DNA from: Bosea vestrisii
GTDB lineage: Bacteria; Pseudomonadota; Alphaproteobacteria; Rhizobiales; Beijerinckiaceae
Direction of reading: 5' to 3'
DNA length: 64,000 nt
Assembly (NCBI RefSeq): GCF_030144325.1
Contig: NZ_CP126307.1
Coordinates: 4,926,001 to 4,990,000, forward strand
Part shown: positions 59,409-64,000 of the stretch, in pieces
How positions within the stretch are numbered: the stretch's first letter is position 1
Layout: every line of letters begins with the position of its first letter
Program-made: the position numbers and the translations under genes
Notes under the pieces: model-generated
Told to the model about the DNA's origin: nothing
The model's input: the letters and a program-made list of their open reading frames with translations, nothing else
Databases searched by the model: none

Positions 59409-60542
59409 ATGCGTACAGTTCTGAAAGTCGCGATCGCAGCCGGCCTTCTCGCGGCGCCTCAAGCCGCGCGAGCCCAGCAATCCATGCAGCCGGTGAAGGT
59501 CGAGATCTTCGCCGAACTGCCTCAGGCGGTCGGCAACATCACCTTCACGCCGGACAAGCGGGTGATCTTCAGCCACCATCCATTCTTCGCGCCAGACATC
59601 CGGGTGGCCGAGCTCAATCCGGACCGCAAATCTTTCAAGCCGTTCCCGGATGCGAGCTGGAACACGCCGCGGCCCGGCACCGACCGCTATCTCGACAGCG
59701 TGCTCGGTCTGCGTGGCGATGAGAACGGCATCATCTGGCTGATGGACATGGGGCAGCGCACGCCACTGACGCCGAAGCTCGTCGGCTGGGACGCCAAGCG
59801 CAACCGGCTGCACCGGATCTATTACATACCGGCGCCGGCCTCGCTGCCGGAATCGCAGCACAACGACTTCGTCGTCGACCTCAAGAACCGCAAATTCTAC
59901 ATCGCCGACGAGGGCATCGGACCGGGCGGCGACGGCAGCAAGGCGGCGCTGGTCGTGGTCGACATGGATACCGGGGCAGCGCGCCGTGTGCTCCAGGGCC
60001 ATGCCACCACGAAGCCGGAGGATCGGCCGATCACGGTCGAGGGCAAGGACCTGACCGTGCCGGGCAAGGACGGCAAGCCGGCCGTGATCAAGGTCGGTGC
60101 CGACGGCATCGCCGTGGATAAGGAGTTCCGCTGGCTCTATTACGCCCCGCTCAGCGGCACGAGCGTCTATCGCCTGCGGATCGCCGATCTCATCGACGAG
60201 CGGCTGAGCGATGCCGAGCTTGGCGGCAAGGTCGAGCGCTATGCCGCCAAGCCGAACAATGGCGGCTTTTCGCTCGACGCCAAGGGCAATCTCTATTTGA
60301 CCGAAGTGGAGGCGAGGGCGGTCGGCGTCATCCCGGCCGAGGGCCGCCAGTACCGGCGCTTCGCCGCGCACGAGGCGCTGCATTGGCCCGACGGCGTCAG
60401 CTATTCGCCGGACGGCTTCATGTATGTCTCGGCTGCGCAGCTCGCCCAGGCCGCCGTGTTCAACGACGGCAAGGGTTCGAACAAGGCGCCCTATTACATC
60501 TTCCGCTTCAAGCCTCTGGCACCCGGCCGGATCGGGCACTGA
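59409..60542 (+). CDS. Exported major royal jelly/yellow-type (SMP-30-like) protein
   Basis: Six-bladed beta-propeller protein of 377 residues with a signal peptide (about 1-22, ends ARA-QQ). Conserved segments are GNITFTPDKRVIFSHHPFF, SQHNDFVVDLKNRKFYIADEGIG and a late HWPDGVSYSPDGFMYVSA. Bacterial members are often labelled L-dopachrome tautomerase-related or gluconolactonase; the catalytic metal triad of SMP-30 is not obvious, so I call the fold only. It follows the QOR gene by 15 nt and is followed by a strong hairpin. Periplasmic location. Confidence 0.85.
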   Translation: MRTVLKVAIAAGLLAAPQAARAQQSMQPVKVEIFAELPQAVGNITFTPDKRVIFSHHPFFAPDIRVAELNPDRKSFKPFPDASWNTPRPGTDRYLDSVLGLRGDENGIIWLMDMGQRTPLTPKLVGWDAKRNRLHRIYYIPAPASLPESQHNDFVVDLKNRKFYIADEGIGPGGDGSKAALVVVDMDTGAARRVLQGHATTKPEDRPITVEGKDLTVPGKDGKPAVIKVGADGIAVDKEFRWLYYAPLSGTSVYRLRIADLIDERLSDAELGGKVERYAAKPNNGGFSLDAKGNLYLTEVEARAVGVIPAEGRQYRRFAAHEALHWPDGVSYSPDGFMYVSAAQLAQAAVFNDGKGSNKAPYYIFRFKPLAPGRIGH

Positions 60543-60553
60543 GCAGGGCGGGG

Positions 60554-60586
60554 CGCTGCGGCAGGGCTGGGATCGCTGCCGCAGCG
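60554..60586 (+). terminator. Hairpin after the royal-jelly-type gene
   Basis: CGCTGCGGCAG (60554-60564) pairs perfectly with CTGCCGCAGCG (60576-60586), 11-nt loop, 11 nt after the stop codon. It is followed by TTCGTCG, with no long T-run. Probably terminates the HxlR-target operon. Confidence 0.65.
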
Positions 60587-60736
60587 TTCGTCGTCGCTCG
60601 ACCTTCGCATAGTGGATGATCGCAGCCTGGAATCCGTCTTTTCCGAGAGAAAGGCCGAGGAAAACGGCCGGAAAGCTGTTTCCACCGCCAGTGCCGGTGG
60701 TCTAGCGTGCGGGCAGGGGCGGCATTGCGCAGCGTG

Positions 60737-60752
60737 ATGCCTGGCCAGGCAT
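60737..60752. promoter_or_regulatory. Perfect 16-base palindrome before mscL
   Basis: ATGCCTGGCCAGGCAT is fully self-complementary over 16 bases and ends 15 nt before the mscL ATG, upstream of its ribosome site. It could be an operator or a small leader hairpin that limits translation. No cognate regulator is evident. Confidence 0.45.
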
Positions 60753-60767
60753 TCGGAAAGGCGCGCT

Positions 60768-61184
60768 ATGATCAAGGAATTCAAGGAATTTGCCCTGAAG
60801 GGCAATGTCGTCGATCTCGCCATCGGCGTGATCATCGGCGCGGCTTTCGGCAAGATCGTCGAATCGCTGGTCGGCGACATCATCATGCCGCTGATCGGCG
60901 CGATCGGCAGCGTCGACTTCTCCAACTACTTCATCGGCCTCAACAGCGCCGTCACCGCGCCGGTCCTCGTCGATGCCAAGAAGCAGGGCGCCGTGCTCGC
61001 CTATGGCAGCTTCCTCACCATTGCCGTCAACTTCATGATCATCGCCTTCGTGCTGTTCATGGTCGTCAAGGGGATCAACCGGTTGAAGCGCAAGGAAGCG
61101 GCCAAGCCGGCCGAGCCCGCGCCTCCCGCGCAGGACGTCGTGCTGCTCGGCGAGATCCGCGATCTGCTCAAGCAGAAGGCCTGA
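60768..61184 (+). CDS. mscL: Large-conductance mechanosensitive channel
   Basis: Pressure-relief channel of 138 residues, the family size. The N-terminal amphipathic helix and first pore helix read [40 protein letters not shown], the canonical signature. TM2 is about 82-103 ([25 protein letters not shown]), followed by a charged C-terminal bundle ([10 protein letters not shown]). GGAAAGG is the ribosome site. Single gene, bounded by a palindrome before it and a hairpin after it. Confidence 0.97.
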   Translation: MIKEFKEFALKGNVVDLAIGVIIGAAFGKIVESLVGDIIMPLIGAIGSVDFSNYFIGLNSAVTAPVLVDAKKQGAVLAYGSFLTIAVNFMIIAFVLFMVVKGINRLKRKEAAKPAEPAPPAQDVVLLGEIRDLLKQKA

Positions 61185-61191
61185 CCCATTT

Positions 61192-61226
61192 CGCGGAGCG
61201 CTCTGACCTTTCGAGAGCGCCCCGCG
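61192..61226 (+). terminator. Hairpin after mscL
   Basis: CGCGGAGCGCTCT (61192-61204) pairs with AGAGCGCCCCGCG (61214-61226) with one mismatch, 9-nt loop, starting 8 nt after the stop codon. Downstream is not T-rich. A likely intrinsic-like terminator. Confidence 0.65.
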
Positions 61227-61337
61227 ATCCATCACCGCGACCGATCGGGTCGATCTCGTCAATTCATGCCGCTGCAGCGCGATCTGCGTTAGATTGGCTT
61301 GCATGTTTCTTGCGACGGATCGCCCGAAGGATCGCCT

Positions 61338-62528
61338 ATGAACATGCACGCACCGGCCGGGACCAGCCTGATCGCCGATTTGCGCCCCGAGGCGCGCAAT
61401 GCGCCCGAGAGCGGCATCGTCGAGGTCGTCAACCACGGCCGGCTCAAGCCCGGGCTGATCCCGCTCTGGGTCGGCGAAGGCGATCTGGCGACGCCCGAGT
61501 TCATCGTCCGCGCTGCCAACAAGTCGCTGGCCGATGGCGAGACCTTCTACACCTGGCAGCGCGGCATTCCGGAGCTGCGCGAGGCGCTGGCTCGCTACCA
61601 CACTGCGCTCTATGGCCGCCCCTTCGCCATGGACCGCTTCTACGTCACCGGCTCCGGCATGCAGTCGGTCCAGATCGCGGTCCGATTGATCGCGGGTGTC
61701 GGCGACGAGCTGATCATCCCGACCCCGGCGTGGCCCAACTTCGCCGCCGCCATGGGTATCGCCGGCGCCAATCCGGTCTGCGTGCCGATGCAGTTCAAGG
61801 ATGGGCGCTTCACGCTCGACCTTGAGAAGTTGGAAGCAGCGATCTCGCCGCGCACGCGCGCCTTCGTCATCAACTCGCCGGCCAACCCGACCGGCTGGAC
61901 CGCGACCCGCGACGAACTCGCTGCCATCCTCGCCATCGCCCGCAAATACGGCATCTGGATCATCGCCGACGAGATCTATGCCCGCTTCGTCTATGACGGT
62001 TCGCCGCGAGCCGCTTCCTTTCACGACGTGATGGAGCAGGAGGACCGCGTCCTCTTCGTCCAGACCTTCTCGAAGAACTGGGCGATGACCGGCTGGCGCG
62101 TCGGCTGGATCGAGGTGCCGCCCGCCTTCGGCCAGATCGTCGAGAACCTGATCCAGTACTCGACCTCCGGCTCGCCGGTCTTCGTCCAGCGCGCCGCCAT
62201 CGCGGCCCTGGAGGAGGGCGAGCCTTTCGTCGCCGAGCAGATCGCCCGTGCCACCGAAGGCCGGCGCATCATCGCCGAAGGGCTGAAGGCGACGAACCGC
62301 GTGACGCTGCAGGCACCGGACGGTGCCTTCTACCAGTTCTTCGCCGTCGACGGCCGCACCGATTCGCGCGCGCTGGCAATCGAGCTGGTCGACAAGGCCA
62401 ATGTCGGTCTGGCGCCCGGCACCGCCTTCGGACCGGGCGGCGAGACCGGCCTCAGGCTCTGCTTTGCCCGCAAGGCGTCGGATCTCGTTGAAACGGTGGC
62501 GCGTCTGCAGAAGGCGCTGGCCGGTTGA
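61338..62528 (+). CDS. Class I/II PLP-dependent aminotransferase
   Basis: Aspartate-aminotransferase-fold enzyme of 396 residues. The PLP lysine is about K246 in QTFSKNWAMTGWRVGW. Cofactor contacts are in SGMQSVQIA, NSPANPTGW and IADEIYARFVYDG, and the carboxylate-binding arginine in GLRLCFA. The ATG at 61338 follows AAGGATCGCC; an upstream in-frame start at 61299 lacks a site. Probable 2-oxoacid/amino-acid transaminase; the amino acid cannot be told. It is followed 101 nt later by an AbrB-family gene on the same strand. Confidence 0.9.
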   Translation: MNMHAPAGTSLIADLRPEARNAPESGIVEVVNHGRLKPGLIPLWVGEGDLATPEFIVRAANKSLADGETFYTWQRGIPELREALARYHTALYGRPFAMDRFYVTGSGMQSVQIAVRLIAGVGDELIIPTPAWPNFAAAMGIAGANPVCVPMQFKDGRFTLDLEKLEAAISPRTRAFVINSPANPTGWTATRDELAAILAIARKYGIWIIADEIYARFVYDGSPRAASFHDVMEQEDRVLFVQTFSKNWAMTGWRVGWIEVPPAFGQIVENLIQYSTSGSPVFVQRAAIAALEEGEPFVAEQIARATEGRRIIAEGLKATNRVTLQAPDGAFYQFFAVDGRTDSRALAIELVDKANVGLAPGTAFGPGGETGLRLCFARKASDLVETVARLQKALAG

Positions 62529-62629
62529 CACGCCAGTGTCATGCCCCGCTTGCGCCCCGAGCGTTTGACCTGAAGGCTGGTGGCCGTCATTGATGCGGCG
62601 TTGCGCCCCGACGGCGCATCGCGAGCATC

Positions 62630-63703
62630 ATGCCTGTTCCGAGCTACGTTCCCTATCATCTGCGCACCCTGTCGCGTGAAGCGGCGGTAATCGCTTGCGC
62701 GGCGCTCGGCGGCACATTCTTCGCCCTGCTCGACGTTCCGGCGGCCTGGCTCTCGGGTTCGATGCTGCTGGTTTCCGTTCTCGGTATCACTCGGCCGCTG
62801 CCCGATCTGCGCCGTCCCTGGTTCGATTCGACCATGGTGATGTCTGGCGCGCTGATCGGCTCGGCTGCGACGCCCGAGGCGCTCGCCGCGACGGCGCGCT
62901 ATCCCGGCTCGCTGCTCGTGCTGGTCGTCGGCCTCGTCGCGATCATGTTGGCCACCGGCGCCTATCTGCGCTTCGTCGCGCGCTGGAGCTGGATCGACTC
63001 GCTACTGGCGGCGGCGCCCGGCGCGCTATCGGCCGTGATCTCGGTGGCGCAGGACAAGGGCGCCAATATCGGCCGTATCGCCGCGATCCAGCTCTTCCGC
63101 ATCCTCGTCCTGGTCGCGGTCCTGCCCAGCATCATGAAGCTGAGCAGCGGCGGCGTTCCGCTCGCTTTGCCGCCGCCTGTTGTGATCGCGAGCGTTGGCC
63201 ATATGGCGCTGCTGCTCGGCGGCGGGCTGGTCACGGGGCTGATCTTCGAGAAAATCGGGATCACCGCGCCCTTCATCCTCGGCGCGACCCTGGCGAGCGC
63301 CGTGCTGCACGGCACCGGCCTTGTCCACGGCACGATGCCGCCGGAGATCACGATCGCGGTGATGGTCATGCTCGGCGCCGCCATGGGCGGGCGTGTCTCA
63401 AACCTGAAACGCAACGAGATCGCGGCGCTGTTCCCCCTCGCGATCGGCGGCTTCGTCGTCTCGATGGCCGTCGCCTTCGCCTTCGCCTGGCCGGCGGCCT
63501 GGCTCGCCGGCGTGCCCTATGCCAGCGCCATGGCCGCCTTCGCGCCCGGCGGGCTCGAGGCCATGGCGCTGCTCGCCTTCGCCATGGGGCTCGATCCGCT
63601 CTATGTCGGCGCCCACCATCTGGTGCGCTTCATGGCGCTCGGGCTCTTGATGCCGTTCCTGGTCAGCTGGGTGAAGCCTGAGAAGCCGAGCGGCGAGAGC
63701 TGA
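62630..63703 (+). CDS. AbrB family membrane protein (putative regulator/transporter)
   Basis: Integral membrane protein of 357 residues with ten or so helices in two related halves (about 18-170 and 185-345; GALIGSAATPEALAATARYP in the first, GAAMGGRVSNLKRNEIAALFP in the second). The E. coli AbrB family is sometimes labelled ammonia monooxygenase, a mis-annotation. A conserved Ser/Gly-rich stretch AAPGALSAVISVAQDKGAN and its echo AAFAPGGLEAMALLAFAMG are visible. Ligand and role unknown. A TGCGCC/GGCGCA hairpin (62602-62618) lies just upstream. It converges with the SMP-30 gene. Confidence 0.85.
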   Translation: MPVPSYVPYHLRTLSREAAVIACAALGGTFFALLDVPAAWLSGSMLLVSVLGITRPLPDLRRPWFDSTMVMSGALIGSAATPEALAATARYPGSLLVLVVGLVAIMLATGAYLRFVARWSWIDSLLAAAPGALSAVISVAQDKGANIGRIAAIQLFRILVLVAVLPSIMKLSSGGVPLALPPPVVIASVGHMALLLGGGLVTGLIFEKIGITAPFILGATLASAVLHGTGLVHGTMPPEITIAVMVMLGAAMGGRVSNLKRNEIAALFPLAIGGFVVSMAVAFAFAWPAAWLAGVPYASAMAAFAPGGLEAMALLAFAMGLDPLYVGAHHLVRFMALGLLMPFLVSWVKPEKPSGES

Positions 63704-63706
63704 CGC

Positions 63707-64000
63707 TCAGGCCACGCCGTTGGTGTGCGTCATCAGCGAGTAGAGCGAGGTCGTGCCGCAGATGAAGAGCCGGTTCCGCTTCGGCCCGCCGAAGCAGAGA
63801 TTGGCGACCACCTCCGGCACCAGCACCTTGCCAATCAGCGTGCCGTCCGGGTCGTAGACATGGACGCCGTCGGCGGCGCTGCTCCAGAGCCGTCCGGAGA
63901 CGTCGAAGCGGAAGCCGTCGAACAGCCCGTTCGTGCAGGTGGCGAAGACCGAGGAGGCGCCGAGCGTCCTGCCGTCACCGGTCACCGCGACCTTGCGGAT
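63707..64000 (-). CDS. SMP-30/gluconolactonase-like protein, 5' end outside window
   Basis: The last 97 residues of a beta-propeller protein. Segments NGLFDGFRFDVSGRLWSSAADGVHVYDPDGTLIGKVLVPEVVANLCFGGPKRNRLFICGTTSLYSL match the C-terminal blades of SMP-30/gluconolactonase/lactonohydrolase proteins, with the metal-site Asp of DGFRFD. The N-terminal two-thirds lie beyond the right edge, and the frame is open to 64000. The stop is 4 nt from the convergent AbrB-family stop. A sugar-lactone hydrolase role is the family norm. Confidence 0.85.
   Translation of the reverse strand: MRKVAVTGDGRTLGASSVFATCTNGLFDGFRFDVSGRLWSSAADGVHVYDPDGTLIGKVLVPEVVANLCFGGPKRNRLFICGTTSLYSLMTHTNGVA

Overview
The window looks like a chromosomal segment of a high-GC alphaproteobacterium of the order Hyphomicrobiales. 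Signs are two BioR boxes (TTAT-C-K-ATAA type) beside a bioR-like gene and bioY, abundant tripartite tricarboxylate transporter (TTT/Bug) genes, many GntR/FCD and LysR regulators, and several Rhizobiales-style palindromic intergenic repeats. Bosea or a close relative is my best guess; the sequence alone does not prove it. No rRNA, tRNA, CRISPR array, insertion sequence or prophage was recognised, and no gap without a gene exceeds 300 bases.

Region by region. 1-3.7 kb: a partial shikimate/quinate dehydrogenase with a LysR regulator, then a small membrane protein plus HlyD adaptor pair. 3.7-10.7 kb: a catabolic cluster with a GntR/FCD regulator, a divergent pdxA2-like dehydrogenase, a complete TTT transporter (tctC-tctB-tctA), a macro-domain deacetylase and a dehydratase very like L-2-keto-3-deoxyarabonate dehydratase; its likely substrate is a sugar acid or related hydroxy acid. 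10.7-13.8 kb: a VOC protein, an MFS carrier and an AcuI-type reductase. 13.8-14.9 kb: an AT-richer island holding one frameshifted HsdR-N-type nuclease. 15-18.2 kb: a GntR - unknown 463-aa protein - orphan Bug binding protein operon. 18.3-25 kb: a LysR regulator, TsaC/Sua5, an acyl-CoA dehydrogenase, a methyltransferase and two SDR oxidoreductases. 25-32.2 kb: a chemoreceptor with a CheR-tethering tail, CorA, an SLC13-type carrier and a DAACS symporter.

32.2-42 kb: an ASCH/winged-helix protein after cysteine synthase, a uracil-5 RNA methyltransferase, an FAD oxidase, a DUF4166 protein, an AGE epimerase, gamma-glutamyltransferase and an SRAP protein. 41.5-44.1 kb: tlyA and dxs in one operon. 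44.3-48.9 kb: MFS and EamA carriers, pirin, then the bioR/bioY biotin module. 49-54 kb: a quinone-reductase-like flavoprotein with divergent LysR, a YcxB-like membrane protein broken by a frameshift, xseB, a frameshifted Lrp regulator and a thioesterase. 54-64 kb: a very large SSS-type hybrid histidine kinase, an HxlR regulator with a divergent quinone oxidoreductase, a royal-jelly/yellow-type secreted protein, mscL, an aminotransferase, an AbrB-family membrane protein and the 3' end of an SMP-30/gluconolactonase gene.

Two cross-cutting observations stand out. First, at least four single-nucleotide frameshifts fall in three neighbouring-quality genes, three of them in or next to homopolymers, so either sequencing error or gene decay must be considered. 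Second, there are at least four classes of palindromic repeat, including two ~120-bp copies of one element in opposite orientation 45 kb apart. The best biological leads are the macro-domain gene inside a sugar-acid TTT cluster, the operator that abuts the bioR start codon (possible leaderless mRNA), the uncharacterised GntR-coupled operon, the solitary nuclease island, and a 44-codon small gene with a good ribosome binding site.
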